From Impatiens glandulifera (taxonomy: Eukaryota > Streptophyta > Magnoliopsida > Ericales > Balsaminaceae), in assembly GCF_907164915.1 (NCBI RefSeq), contig NC_061863.1, positions 37,545,382-37,609,381 of the forward strand: a DNA stretch of 64,000 bases, given 5' to 3'. Made by a program: the position numbers and the translations under genes. Below the pieces are notes generated by a model. It was not told where the DNA came from, searched no databases, and saw only the letters and a program-made list of their open reading frames with translations. Shown here piece after piece: positions 10,195 through 23,085 of the stretch (position 1 is its first letter; every line of letters starts with the position of its first letter).

Positions 10195-11845
10195 TTTTGA
10201 TAGATCCCAAGGGACCTAAATCCTATCTCTATTGAGTTAGAGTATTTTGTGACCAACAACGAGGCTGAGTATGAAGTATGTCTCTCAAGTCTCAAAATCG
10301 CATACGAAAGAGGAGCAATTAAACTAGACGTGGTTGAAAAATCTAACCTAGTTATATCCCAAGTCAACGAAACAAGGCAAGTACAAGGGGAAATCATATC
10401 ACACTTGCCTACTTCGGTTTATCAACAAGTTCGATCATGTGTCTTTTATATACACGCCGAGAAGCTAAAATCACTTTACTGATGCTATGGCTATATTAGC
10501 AGCTATAACCTAAACTCCTATTGGAATTAAGGTTGAACCTCTGAAAATCTGTCAGAAACGGAAATCCAATTTCAAAGTCGGAATGGTAGTCTCCATTCAA
10601 GTGACCACTAAACCTAGGTTCAATATTCTTCAAAACTACATCATGTATGGAGACTATATGTCCCATTTTCGAGTTAAGGGACGAAGAGTCATACGCCAGT
10701 ATTCCACCAACTATGCTTAAAAAGATAACAAACTATACAGACGATCTTTTAACGGTCAAAACATGTTATGCGTCGATGGTCCCAAAGCACGACGGATCAT
10801 AGAAGAAGTACACGCAGGTGTGTGTGGTCCACACATGATTGGACTAGAACTTGACAAGAAAATACTCTGTCATGGATATTATTGGCAAAACATAGATCAA
10901 GAGTATGTCAGCTATGCGAAAGGTTGTCAGCAGTGTCAAATCTATGATAATCTAAAGCATACTCCATCATCTTTGTTGTATTTAATGACATCACCATGGC
11001 CCTTTTCGACATGGGGCATTAATGTCATTCCCCATGCTTTCAATGGACATGAGTTCATACTCGTAGCCATTGACTATTTCTCTAAATGGGTCAAAGCAGC
11101 ATCTTATAAGATTCTCAAATCTAACTAAGTGGCAAAATTCATTCGCGTCAATATCATTGCCCGTTATGGAGCGCATCACACTATTATCTCAGAAAATGGA
11201 AGACACATTCATGGAAAGGTTTTATCTTTACTCAAAGAGTTGAAGATTGAACATCACAATTTCTTGCTCTATCGACCCCAAACTAATGGTGCGGTCGAAG
11301 TAGCAAACAAGAATGTCACCAGGATCATCAAGAAGATGATCAATACATATAAGGATTGCCATGAAAACGTTCATTTACCTTATGGGGATATCATACAACT
11401 GTTCAAGTATCGACAAAAGAAACTCCTTATTTCCTAGTTTACGGTATTAACGTCGTACAACCTATTGAGATTTAAATCCCCGCGCTGAGGGTCCTATTAG
11501 AATCTCACTCATTGAAGAAGATTGGGTACAGTCTCAATACGACCAGTTAATGTTGATGGAAGACAACATGTTGGATGCGTTATGCAAAACCCAGGCTTAC
11601 CAGAAACGAACGGTCGATACCTTTAATAGAAAGGTTAAGCCTAGAAGCCTAAAAGAAGGTGACATGGTTCTCAAGGTATCCTAAGAACTGTTATACCCTA
11701 AGGGAAAGTTTCGACCATGATGGGAAGGTCCCTTCCTCATCAAGAATATCCTATATTGAGGTGCGGTTCACCTTTCAACGGTTGAAGGTAAAGAATTTAT
11801 TTCTCTAAGCAATCTAGATACCCTAAAACAATATTATGTGTAATA
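10195..11845 (+). pseudogene. Ty3/Gypsy (Tat-like) RNase H and integrase remnant
   Basis: Order along the plus strand: RNase H fragment with VTNNEAEYEVCLSSLKIAYE (10235-10310) and a degraded SNLVISQV block; the integrase H2C2 zinc module (VHAGVCGPHMIG ... KGCQQC, 10805-10945); the integrase core with WGINVIPHAFNGHEFILVAI; an in-frame TAA at 11126; ARYGAHHTIISENG; YRPQTNGAVEVANKN; then, after a frame change, FLVYGINVVQPIEI, YDQLMLMEDNMLDALCKTQA and the C-terminal GPFLIKNILY...GAVHLSTVEG block to about 11840. Order (RNase H before integrase) and the 'VEVANKN', 'YQKR...FNRKV' wording fit Gypsy elements of the Tat lineage. Two of the three DDE residues look lost (WGID to WGIN, TDNG to SENG). Reverse transcriptase and gag are absent; the piece is 5'-truncated at about 10195. 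Confidence 0.85.
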
Positions 11846-11857
11846 TCATTTCGCACA

Positions 11858-12140
11858 AAATCACGGCTCAAATCTAGCCTCAACATGATTATCACAGCTT
11901 CAATCCAGCCTTAGAAAGATTATCATGGATCCAATCTAGCCTTAGCAGGATTATCACGATACCAATCTAGTCTTAGCAGGATTATCACGGCTCCAATTTA
12001 GTCTTAGCAAAATTATCATGGATCCAATCCAGCCTTAGTAGGATTATGACGGGTCCAATCTAGCCTTAGCCGGATTATCACGGCTCCAATCCAGCCTTAG
12101 CATGATTACCACGGCTCCTAATCCAGCTTTAGAAGGATTC
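11858..12140 (+). repeat. 35-bp tandem array in the 3' untranslated region of the Gypsy element
   Basis: About eight units of the type CACGGCTCCAATCCAGCC followed by TTAGCAGGATTAT, spaced about 35 bp. It starts right after the integrase C-terminus. Arrays at this position are a known habit of Tat-lineage plant elements, so this supports the lineage call. Confidence 0.85.
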
Positions 12141-14932
12141 AAACAGGTTTAGTCCTCAGCTTTGAATGGGCTAATCGACCTCCAATGGTATATAGCTTTT
12201 CCATAATTCCCAGCAGTTATTTCCTAGTAAGGAGTTAATTAATCGACCTATAACGTTGTACGGTTATGCCATACCTCCTAGACAGCTCAAAGTGGACTAA
12301 TCAACCTCTAGTATTGTATTACTACGTTAGAAAATCCTCATCTAGTCCTCAGCTTCGAGTGGACTAATCGACTTCTAGTTTTGTATAACTACGTCATCAT
12401 GAACTAAGAGAGAACTACATGAGACTTGATTCTTCCAAAGAAAATAAAAGAGTATATCAAGGACAAATGGAAGATACGTAGGAAGCCTTTATACAAGTCT
12501 GGTCTCAAAATGCTCAAACTCAAACGTCCACATAAATGAACTATTTCTAGTTCTATCCCCTCAGGTTCTTAGGATAGTGGGAACCTTTAATTCTTTCCAT
12601 TAACGGGTGATAAGTATTTTAGGAAACAAATAAGGAAAAATTCAAGGGATCTCCATTAATCAAACGATGGTTGATCTCACAAATAAAAAGCCAACTGATG
12701 GATATCCTTAATAAATTTGTTTTTGTGCTACACAATTATCTAAAATTTAACCCTTAGGAAGGCTTTTGAGAAAAAGAACTGGAATAACCCCCAAAAAGCC
12801 AAGTCAAAGCCGCAATATGAGAAAGGACGTCTCATTCCTCTTTGTACAAAAGAATAGAGAGAGAGACTCAAGGCTTCAAAAAATATCCCCCACAGGTTGA
12901 GGTGAAGTCATCTTTCATGCTCACTCAGGTGGCTGTCCCAATGACTATCGTAAGAGTATAACGTATTGATTCCTCCCGATATGCCCCAGGGACCAAGAAA
13001 ATAGAAAACACTCCTATATAAGTTAAGCTGTTGAAATCATTGTTTATACACACTCGGGCGGCGGCTATCCCAATGACTATAGCAAGAGAAAAATATATTG
13101 TTCCCCTAGATATAACCTAGAAGTAATAAAAGAAAAAAAATAGAACATTTCCCATTCGGAAAGTTGAAACTCACTTTGTGACTATACCCCGAATAATCGA
13201 ACTATCGAAGGATTGCAGTCTATGGAGAATGCAACCAAAAATATAACTGAACATGAACTTATTTTCATGGTCACCTTCCCCTTAAGTTGATGATTTGGAT
13301 AATCGTCCGCACGAGATTGAATTTATCATTCATATCTTGACATAAGAAAAAAGAACTCGGGATCTTTCAACACGAGGAAATATTTTCTAAATTACAGAAA
13401 TGCTCGTAGATTAGCCCCGAACACGATTCAAATCCAAGTTACTCTGACACATGGGTATGAACAAGGTTTCTTATATTCTCAAACCTTGTTTGGAACAGAA
13501 TTAGGAATAGTTCATCCCCAAGCAGCTTTTTTCAAGGCTCCTCACTCCCTAAGTGAATAAGGTTCCATAATGAATGACAGACAACATGCATCCCTTCCTT
13601 GTAACGGGAGATGATAAAGCAACTAGTCAACCTTTCCCTAGTTGTGAAGGTCACTTCGTAAAACCAAAAAGAGACAGATTATGTGTAATCCTCCTTAGAA
13701 ACTATCAAAATCCCCCAAGAGTTGACGATTTTAATCCAATTGCGAAGGACATTTTGTCACATTGAAACCAAAGTTTCCTTTGAGAAAGCACGAATGATGT
13801 TTCACCTAGTTGTGAATGACACTTTGCAAAACCGAAGGAAAAAGCTCTATGGGAAAGTTCTAAGGGCTAAAATCCCCACCAAGTCGACGTTTTAACCTAG
13901 TTGCGGAGGACACTTTGTCAAATCCATAAGAAGTAAGTTGTTAATCAGAATGGCTCATCTCATAAATAATCCCTAGCGAAAGTAGGATATTTCAATCAAC
14001 TGAAGGTCATTTTATACAAGACCTCTCTAAATCCCTATTCTGATAGGCATTTATGTAGGTTATTATTATAACCTATCCCCAACAGAAAGGCATTACCAAG
14101 TTATTGTTATAACATATCCCCTTGGAGTGATTGTTATCATTTGCCTTGTTTATAGGTCATTGTTATAACATATATCCTGCATCGTGATTGTTGTCATCCC
14201 CACATAGAGATTGTTGTTATGTTCCCCACATGGCGTGATTGTTATCACCACCAAATGTGATTGTTGTCACATCACCTAAAATATTTTCCTTCATCCTCAA
14301 TAGAGAATTTTCTTCATTCCCCAGAAAAGTCCTAGTTATAGATATCAATTCTTGTATTAAGTCTTGTCGCATTATAGGCATCCTTGAGAGCCATTATAAT
14401 GAGTAATCTCTAGTAGTGGATTTCATCTTTTATTGACATGGTATGATTATTATCACTATCCCCAAGAGTTTTATCTCTATCCTTGTGGGATTTTATTCCC
14501 ATGAGAGAATTCCTCAAGAGAGACCTACATCTTGATAGGTAGTCTTACTAGCATGAGACTCTTCCCCACAAAGAGTTCTTTTCACTTACCAAGTGAGCCT
14601 AATCTATTGATAGGTACCATAATTCATTGTTATGGCATGATTATTATGATAATCCATCCCAGTTAGAGTCCTACTTACTCCTCAGCACGGTAAGACAATT
14701 GTAATAGTCTATCCTCAGCAAGATTCAACAAAAGAAAGAATGAGTCATTATCATGATTCATCCCCAACAACATCCTATCTTCTTCCCAACACATGATAAA
14801 ACTATTATGAGAGTCTATCCTCGGTAGAAGACAATAGGCAAAGAAAGATCACGTGATATCCCCCGCTATGAGTCATTGTTATGACTCATCACCAGTATCC
14901 AGTGCCTTCCAAGTTATATCCTTCTACCTTAC
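12141..14932 (+). other. Long non-coding 3' region of the Gypsy element
   Basis: No coding frame. Contains several further degenerate repeats: TGGACTAATCGACCTC-type units (about 12165-12400); two GGTGGCTATCCCAATGACTA-like blocks (about 12925 and 13065); three CTAGTTGTGAAGGTCACTT-like blocks about 130-200 bp apart (about 13635-13915); and a GTGATTGTTATCA repeat (14130-14260). The texture (CCCC-rich, repeated phrases, no ORF) is typical of the long 3' UTR of Tat-like elements. Attribution to the element upstream is by adjacency. Confidence 0.5.
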
Positions 14933-15973
14933 TGTAGGTTAGGGTGCAAATTTTTAGTTTTCTAAAAACTAACTTTTGTTTTATTTAAACTCGGTTCGAG
15001 AGAGATATTTTAATAAACTCGGTTCGAGAGAGAAATTTGACTTTCCCTATTTTCAAATAATAATATTATTTTAATAATATTAAAATAATATTTTGGATTT
15101 TTATATTCAAAATTAACCCAAATAAGAAATAAAAAAAACTAATTAAGGGTTAATTATTGTGATAATTAAACCCTAATTAAGGAAATTATTTAAAATTCCA
15201 AAATTAATTTGAGGATAAAATATTGTATTTATTTTACCCAAATTAGACTAAAGAAGATGGTGAAAATATTTTATTGTGATTTAATCGTGATTTATGTTTA
15301 ATTCTTGACTTAAACCAATTAAATAAAACACCAAAAAATAAAATATGATCATAATTTTTATTATTATTCTAGAAATATTTTTTGTGAAATGTTTGGTGAA
15401 GAAATGAATTTAAAAGGAATAAAAATCATTTTTAATACACCCTTTAAACAAAAATAAAATCGGTTGATCTTGTGTAGACGGGTTTTTGTTAAAACATTGC
15501 AACATGATCCTAGACCATCAAATGAGTGCCCATAACTCATCAAACAACCCAGAACGCACCAGACCCCCGCTATGATGGATCACACGCACAACCAACCACA
15601 CCCGATCAACTAACTGGATAGAGTAACCCTGTTAGTCAACCAAGCTTACTGCGGCATGAACTCCAACAGAACACAGTGTTATGTCAATTAAAACGACGTC
15701 GTTTCCTTCGTCATCTTCGTTAAACTCGTGACCTCGTCAGAATAGCAACTCATCGGCGCACGATCTTCTAAAAGCTCTAGCTTCCTCCACAGGCGATCAA
15801 ATCCGTTGATTTTTTGCCCACGTTCTCCTCTCATCGACGCCTACACTTCTCCCTTATCCATAAGAATTATCCCACCATGGATAAGGTTGTCAGCGAACTG
15901 GATAAAATTGGAGATATGTTCGTTGAGCTCATATTCGTCTTGAATTATCTCTCTCCGACCGACCTTAGGGCAG

Positions 15974-15980
15974 TATAAAT
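15974..15980 (+). promoter_or_regulatory. TATA box of the Gypsy LTR-like region
   Basis: TATAAAT in the context GGGCAGTATAAATACTCCC, followed 30-60 bp downstream by an A/C-rich leader (TCATCAAATAATTACACC). This is the only promoter-like signal in the region and fits the U3/R boundary of an LTR. Confidence 0.5.
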
Positions 15981-16984
15981 ACTCCCTTATTCTTTGTAAA
16001 GAAGATCATCAAATAATTACACCACAATACCCACTCAATCAAAGTTTGAAGATTCCGACCAAGAATTGTTTTTCTATAAAATTCCTCCGACGATCCCATC
16101 TTCGATCTAGGCTTCCAGATAGCCTCCAATACATTCAAGGAGTGTTTTCCAGTTGTTGGTATGAATCTAGGAGCCTTGTATTATAGTTTTTCATTGAAAA
16201 TTTTGAGTTTTTTCAAATTTTCTTGTTTTATCTGTTCAAATCCTTGATTATTTGATTTCTATGTTTGGAATCATCATATATATCATGTCTGAGCTTTCTA
16301 TTGAAAGAGAATCGATCAAATCAACATTAATCTAAAATTTCGAATGTTAAAATTTTAAAACTGGATTTATTTTAAATCTCGTGTTCTCAAGTTTAATTCG
16401 GTTTTTTGATTCAGTTAGTTGTTATGCTTGTTTGTTAACATGTTTGAATGGTTTCCAAACAAATGTAATCATATTTTGATCAAGTTTGATAAAAAAAATT
16501 AAAAAATAAAGCTCAAAATTGGATTTTTTAAAATTTTTTGTTCTTGTTTTTATTTCGGATTTTTTGTTTCAACTAGTTGTTATACATGTTTGTTAAGATG
16601 TTAGGATGAATTCCAAGTAATTGTTTCATCGATTTGATCATTTTTTTTTATCAAATTGTGTTTTTGAATTTTTTTAGATTTTGATTCAATTTTCAAAAAT
16701 TGTTTTAATTTTTGAATGATGTTCTTGTTTGGTTAAGTTCAACTATATTCATCGTTTCAAAGCTAATGGAACAAATATTAGACCTTAAAATGACCTAATT
16801 TGAAAAATCCCAAATTTTGACCTAAAAATGATATTTGAAATTGATCTTTGTAGAAATCTTGAATTCATGATTTATGTTAGGGTTTTTTTTGTTCTTCTTG
16901 ATCATATGAACTAATTGTAGCTTACATATCATGATTTCACAATCTGAATCAAAAGTTATAGTTTTCTGAAATATTGACCAAATC

Positions 16985-17690
16985 AAGAAAACTTCGGTCC
17001 TACAACCAATCGAGGATCTTAGTCGACGATTGAGGGGTCCGACCGAGGAACTTAGCCAGCAGCCTAGAAGTCCGACTAGTGTTCTTCAGGTCCGACCAAT
17101 GACCAGGACCGGTGTTCTTCAGCTCCGATTGAGGACTAGGATCGGTGTTCTTCAGCTCCGATTTAGGACCGCGGCCGATGGTTTAAGCATAGGGTCGTGG
17201 AGCCCAACCATGTTTGTTTTTACATAGGATTGAGTCCTCCCCTTAGCATAGGATCGATTTGTTTAACCTGGGACCGAGCATTATTTTGACCTTAAGACCG
17301 AGAACCTTTCACCAAGGACGGATGATTAGGACCGAGCTTCCTCGACCTGGGACCGATGATTATGACCGAGCTTCCTAGACCTATGACCGATTATTTGGAC
17401 TGAGCCTCTTAGACCTAGGACCGATAAAACTAACTTTAACACTAGACCTAGGACCGATAAAACTAACTCTAACATTATACCTAGAACCGATAGCTACATA
17501 ACCCTAGGACCGAGCACCTAAACCGGTAGACTTGACTTGGGACTGAGTCTCCCAAGTCTATGACCGATCCGCTTGAGTTTGGGACCGAGCCTCCCGAGCC
17601 CAGGACCGAGCTCTTTGTTCACTTGACTTATGCAACCGATCCCTTGTCCAGACCACCCAGTCTTGACTGAACTCGACTGAGCCTAGATTG
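16985..17690 (+). repeat. GACCGA/GACCGAG dispersed array
   Basis: More than twenty occurrences of GACCGA(G/T) or TGACCGA at irregular 15-40 bp spacing, embedded in phrases such as CCTAGGACCGATAAAACTAA (perfectly duplicated near 17415 and 17450) and GGTGTTCTTCAGCTCCGAT (duplicated at 17110 and 17143). A related GACCGA-rich stretch occurs at 42880-43270. Non-coding. Confidence 0.7.
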
Positions 17691-18137
17691 ACCAAACTGA
17701 ACCTAGAATCTAGAACCTAGAACTCAAGTCATAAGGCCTATTTAGTTCCACTTTTCAAAATCCAAAATTATTTTTGTAATTTTGGAACCCGAACTCATTT
17801 TCAAATAATCGCGAAAGGTCAAAAAAATGGTATATTTTTATATTTTTAGGATGTTTCCTAAACCAATGTTTTGGATAAGGTCCTGTTTGGGATTTATTTT
17901 TAAATTCTAATATTCTCTTCTCATATTTTTAGGTTTTGTTAAATCTAAATACCAGCGCAACAGGTACACACTCTTTTAAATAATTTTGTAAAATTATTTA
18001 AAGTACATCCTTGCTTAGGACCCTTGGACTACTAATTAAAGGTAATAAATGTTATAATTGATTTACAAAAGCTAGAATTTGTTTATTTTAGAAGGATTTT
18101 TTAAAAACGTCCTTAAGCGGGCGCAAAGGACATAGTG

Positions 18138-19344
18138 GAGTCATTTTTAGCTTATGAAGATATCATTTTTAAATCTGTATATATATTTTTGTTGACATAG
18201 TGAAGTCAAAGAAAATTATTAAATTCTTCTAATTAAAGGAAACAGAAGGTCATAATAGTGGTAAACTGGAGACCAAAAAGTTGAAGAGTTGTGTAGCTTG
18301 GATTTGAAGAGCCAAAAAGATTACTCATAATTACGCGACATTAATAAAAAAGGCATACTTGGTTCTAGATCAATAATAATACTTTGTTTGATTTTTTCTT
18401 ACAAGGAAAAATCTTAATTGATTTGAGAAATGATGCAGCATATGTGCCAACATCATCGGATGCAAACGTGCAACCGAAAATAAATGTTCAAACGGCTTCG
18501 GCCAAAAATATTTGAAACATTATGATTTCTTTTGTAGAAATTTTGTGACATGATGATGAATATTTATTTGATTAAATATTCTAATTTCTTTTATAGAAAT
18601 AATATGTTGAAATGAATATTTTAATTGATTCAACATTATAGTTCCTTATATAAAGAATATGAGAAGAATACTTTATATATGAATAAGTATTCTAGTCTCT
18701 TATATAGAAATTATATATGAATGATTTATTTAATTAAATATTTAAAATAATAGTTATCTTATTAACTTAATGATAAGTATAACACAAGAATTGTGTGACA
18801 ATCTCTTGATTATAAAAAAAAACTTTGGACTTAATTAATATAGATGTGTGTTTTAAAAGGTATCAACACGAATGTGGGGGCAAATATTTTATTGATAATA
18901 ACAAAGTATTATTGTGTATATTATGACAAATAAAAAGATGATCTATTGTTAGAGAAATATATTCTCTATAAAAGATAAAGTTGTGCAACTTAACATAATA
19001 AGAAAATGTCTTGTTTATATTTGCTTAGTTTAAAAACAAATATCTTCAAAATATATTTATGAAAAAAAATAATAAAGAAAAGTTGGCTTGTAAAGTTTTG
19101 TTTGACTTATAATAATGTTTTAAAAAAGTCAATAAAGTCAATAAATGTGACAATTATTTCATTACATGTCTTTATACGATAATTTTTATCGTTGGAAATT
19201 ACGATAAAAATAATTATATCCACTAAGGATGTGCATTTCACTAAACGAGTTGTCATGAAAGACTTTATGTCTACAAGTGAATATGTTTACACTCAAAAGT
19301 GCAACTATTTTAGTGAAAATCTTCTAACAATATTATGATTGATA
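18138..19344. other. AT-rich non-coding stretch, nothing recognised
   Basis: No coding potential on either strand. Contains phrases such as TTATATAGAAATTATAT-like repeats (18590-18720) and GACAATAAAG-type A-rich sequence; probably decayed retrotransposon internal DNA. No family assignment is possible by eye. Confidence 0.4.
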
Positions 19345-20830
19345 GATTAAATAATCGTCTGACAGGCTCGACCCCTAGAACTTATGGTTAGTATCCACCT
19401 GTTATTACAGATAGGTTAGAAGATGGGATGAAATGGGACAACATATTAAGTATGTAGCCCGTAAACACACATAACCAATTAACCAAGCATAGAACTTGTC
19501 GACTGACGAGCTCGAACCCAGAAACTTAGGGTTAGTATTCTCCTCTTATTGTCGCTAAGCTAGAAGAGGGGATGAAAAATGAGACAACAGATTAAGTATA
19601 TAGCCCGCAAACACACTTAACCATTTAACAAAGCGCAGAACTTGTCGTCTGACGGGCTCGAACCTAGGACTTTAGGGTTAGTATCCACCTCTTATTGTTG
19701 CTATACTATAAGAGGGGATTAATATGGGATAACGGATTAAGTATGTAGCCCACAAATACACTTCACCATTTAACCAGGCGCAAAACTTTCTGCTTGACAG
19801 GCTCGAACCCAAGAACTAAGGGTTAATATCCACCTCTTATTGCCGCTAGGCTACAAGAGGTGATAAAAATGGGACAACGAATAAAGTATGTAGCCCGCAA
19901 ACAAAGTTATCCATTTAATTAGGCGCAGAACTTGCTGTCTGATTGGATCGAACCTAGGAGCTTAAGGTTAATATCCACATCTTATTTCCGCTAAGCTAGA
20001 AGAGGGGATAAATAATGGTACAACGAATTAAGTTTGTAGTCCGCAAACACACTTAACCATTTAACCATGCGCAAAACATGTCCGCAAAACATGTCGTCTG
20101 ACGGGCTCGAACGTAGGAACTTAGGGTTAGAATCCACCTCTTTTTGAAAAAATAGGAGAACGGATTAAGTATGTAGTCCGCAAATATTATTAACCATTTA
20201 ACTAGGCGCAAAACTTGTCGTCTGACAGGCTCGAACGCAGGAACTTAGGGTTAGTATCCTTCTCTTATTACCGCTAGGCTTGAAAAGGAGATTAAAATGG
20301 GACACTAGATTAAATAGCTCGCAAACACACTTAACCATTAACTAGACGTAGAATTTGCCGCCTAACAGGCCCGAACCCAGAATTTATGGTTAATATCCAC
20401 ATTTAATTGTTGCTAGGCTTGAAAATGGGACAACGGATTGAACATGTAGCCCGCAAACACACTTAACAATTTAACTAGGCGTAAAACTTGCCGCCTGACG
20501 GGCTCGAATCCAAAACCTTAGGATGATAATACCACCTCTTTTTGTCGCTTGGCTAGAAAAGGAGATTAAAATGGGACAACAGATTAAGTATGTAGCCCAC
20601 AAACATACTTAACAATTTAAGCATATGCAGAACTTGCCGTGTGATGGGCTTGAACCCAGGAACTTAGGGTTAATATCCACCTCTTATTGTCGCTAGGCTA
20701 GAAGAGGGATAAAATGAATAACATATTAAGTATGTAGCCCATAAACACACTTAATCATATAACCAGACGTAGAACTTGCCACCTAACGGGGTCGAACTCA
20801 GGATCTTAGGGTGAATATACTTTTAGGGTT
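19345..20830 (-). repeat. Tandem array of SINE heads (about 11 units, about 145 bp each)
   Basis: Each unit, read on the minus strand, contains CCTCTTCTAGC, TAG(C)GACAATAAGAGGTGG, a GGGTTCGAGCCCGTCAG B-box block, GGCGGCAAGTTCTGCGCC, TGGTTAAATGGTTAAGTG and TGTTTGCGGGCTACATAC. This is the same sequence, in the same order, as the head and body of the single SINE at 43922-44122, but without the SINE's 3' part and poly-A. The TCTGACGGGCTCGAACC core (plus strand) recurs near 19358, 19503, 19648, 19793, 19940, 20097, 20220, 20362, 20495, 20640 and 20782. Most spacings are 142-147 bp; the 157-bp spacing holds a small local duplication, and two are shorter. Units are diverged from each other, so the array is old. 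Non-coding. Confidence 0.9.
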
Positions 20831-21699
20831 TAGGACAGTAGAGTGGATGAATGTTGTTGTGATATTTGTTAAACAATAAATAGCATTGACATAGTGGTCC
20901 AAGGAGCAAGGTGACCAACAGGTCAACAGACTCCAAACTCGAATCACACGACACATCTTTTTTCAAAAATCACAACCACTATAAATATACCAACTAAAAG
21001 TTCTCCATCCAGCTGAATTGTGATTTTTCAAACAGAAAGAACTGAGATTATTTTTAATTATACTAATTTTCTTAAAACACATTTGAGATGTGTCTAACAT
21101 TCCTAAAAGAATACCAAACAAATGTAATATCCAAGAATAAAACTGCACATCTATAAACTCATATACACTACCAATGCAGACCCCTAACACTAATTCAAGC
21201 ACATATATCTATATAAAACACATTAAGAAACAAATTCTATATACCAATCAGAATTGTCAAACATAACAAAAGTAGTTTCAAACAAAACAAAATAATGATT
21301 TCAGAACAGATGCATTTGTGTTCCTTTCTTTTGATTGATAATCCCTACAAAAGGCTTGTACACCATGCTCAAATACATGCTAGAAGCAAAATCTTGAAAC
21401 CAACCACATAACCTACATAATCGAATTCTAGAACAATTTGGGTATTTTAAGCTTGCATTTTCTCAATCAATGATACCGATTTCAGGGTACACATCTTCAG
21501 GTATTAAAACACAATGCAAACAAAATAACAACACATAATGCAGATAAGGTATGACTTTCGGCAAAGAATAAACTTCGGTCCGAACCCTTTGTCTGGTCAT
21601 TGTCTTATATTGACCATGTTTCAAATTCATTTTCTAAATTTACTTTATTCATTATATTCTAGTTCACGGTCAAACTTAATTTTTGTAAATTTTATTTAT
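20831..21699. other. Non-repetitive-looking sequence, no gene recognised
   Basis: Balanced, low-repeat sequence (about 20950-21600) that looks less like retrotransposon DNA than its surroundings. A 79-codon minus-strand frame (20963-21202) has no recognisable domain. It could be decayed intron or UTR of a lost host gene; nothing proves this. Confidence 0.35.
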
Positions 21700-22640
21700 T
21701 TTAATGTTTAATTATCATAACTCGTTATTGAATATATCCTAAATTTAATAATTTATATTATATATATATTTGAATTATTACTTTTATAAAATTAATTATT
21801 TATATTTTAATATATCAATTTCAATTATTATTTTTATAAATTTGATTATTTATATTTTAATATATCTATTTAAATAATTATTTTTATAAATTTGATTATT
21901 TATATTTTAATATATCTACTTAAATTATTATTATAAAATTTATTATATAAATTTTAAAATTAATATTAAAATTATTAATTTTATAAATTTAATTATTTAT
22001 ATTATATATATATATATATTTACACATTAAATTATTTTTTATATAATAATAAATATTCATTCATTAGCTTCGATTACTACCAAATTTAAATAATAAAAAA
22101 TAGACTAAACTACCATAATAAAGTATTTTTTTTTTTGAAAATGGAACATGATAAAATAAAAATTAGACTATAATATTTATAATAAAAAATATTTAGTAAG
22201 TATTTATGAAAATGACTAAGTGAATATTTATTATATTAACAACAAAATATAATGTTTTAATTTTGATGTGTTTGGTAAAATTATATTTTTTTTATAATGT
22301 TTTGTAATTCCTTTTTATAAAAATAAATAAAAAATAATAATTTAAATATGTAAATATATATATATATATATATATAATAAAAATAATTAAATTTATGAAA
22401 ATAATAAATAAATAGTAATATTAAAATATATCAAATTTATAAAAAAAATTAATAATTTAAATAGATATTTTAAAATATAAATTAAATTTATAAAAATAAT
22501 AATTTAAATGGATATATTAAAATATCAATAATCAAATTTAAAAAAAAAATAAAATAATTTAAATATATATATATATATATTATAAATGATTAAAATTAGG
22601 ATATATTTAATAATGAATAAGAGTTAAAATAAAAATAAAT
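21700..22640. repeat. Long AT-rich inverted repeat (arms about 350 bp)
   Basis: The left arm (about 21700-22060) and the right arm (about 22310-22640, reverse complement) match across their length: TTGAATATATCCTAAATTTA pairs with TTAAATATATCCTAATTTTA, followed by an (AT)n tract, then TATTTTAATATATC(T/C)ATTTAAAT blocks, then TTTACA(C/T)ATT and AAATTATTTTTTAT. Within the arms a unit of about 49 bp containing TTTGATTATTTATATTTT is repeated in tandem three times. The 250-bp centre is not palindromic. This could be a foldback or MITE-type element; ends and target duplication were not established. Confidence 0.75.
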
Positions 22641-23085
22641 AAACTGAATTTAAACATAAATAGGTTAGTGTGGGAATAAAATAAAATAAGTAAATTAGTT
22701 AAAGAAAATAAATAAATTAGTTAAAGAAAAAATTGAGGTGGAAAATTATTATTGTAACATTAGTGAAATTAATTCTTTCTATTTTTATAAATGGACCTCA
22801 GGAGGTCACCAGTTAAGTATATATGGAATTAATTATAACTATAATTGGCATCTTTTTCTTGCCACCTCTCATTTCACATATTATTATTTTATGCATGTTA
22901 GAAAATATTGATCTGCTTTTTTATTTTATTCTCATCTGGATGATATTCATGGAATTTGAAAAAGAAATGAAAATAAATAAATAAAATTTATTTTATTTTA
23001 TTGTTAGATATTTTTAAAAAGTAAAATTATTTTATTATTGGCCAATTCAAAAGCATCCATCCCATACAAGTTTTAGTTCCACATA
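22641..23085. other. AT-rich intergenic DNA
   Basis: No gene. Contains a second copy (about 22732-22775) of the AATTGAGGTGGAAAATTATT repeat also seen near 2449. Confidence 0.5.

Larger units (their letters stand above)
14933..18137 (+). mobile_element. LTR-like region of the Gypsy element (boundaries uncertain)
   Basis: Possible LTR start TGTAGGTTAGGGTGCAAAT at 14933. Features inside: a duplicated ACTCGGTTCGAGAGAGA (14990-15040); AAAACGACGTCGTTT palindrome at about 15691; TATA box at 15974 in a plausible promoter context; a T-rich region with an imperfect duplication of about 160 bp (GTTAGTTGTTATGCTTGTTT at 16411; CTAGTTGTTATACATGTTTG at about 16572); and the GACCGA array. A decayed primer-site-like TAGTGGAGTCATTTTTAGC lies at about 18134. 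No second LTR copy is present in the window, so both ends are guesses. Confidence 0.4.

Noticed and set aside
20963..21202. 79-codon minus-strand frame as a host gene
   Set aside because: No domain, no promoter or splice evidence; left as unassigned sequence.
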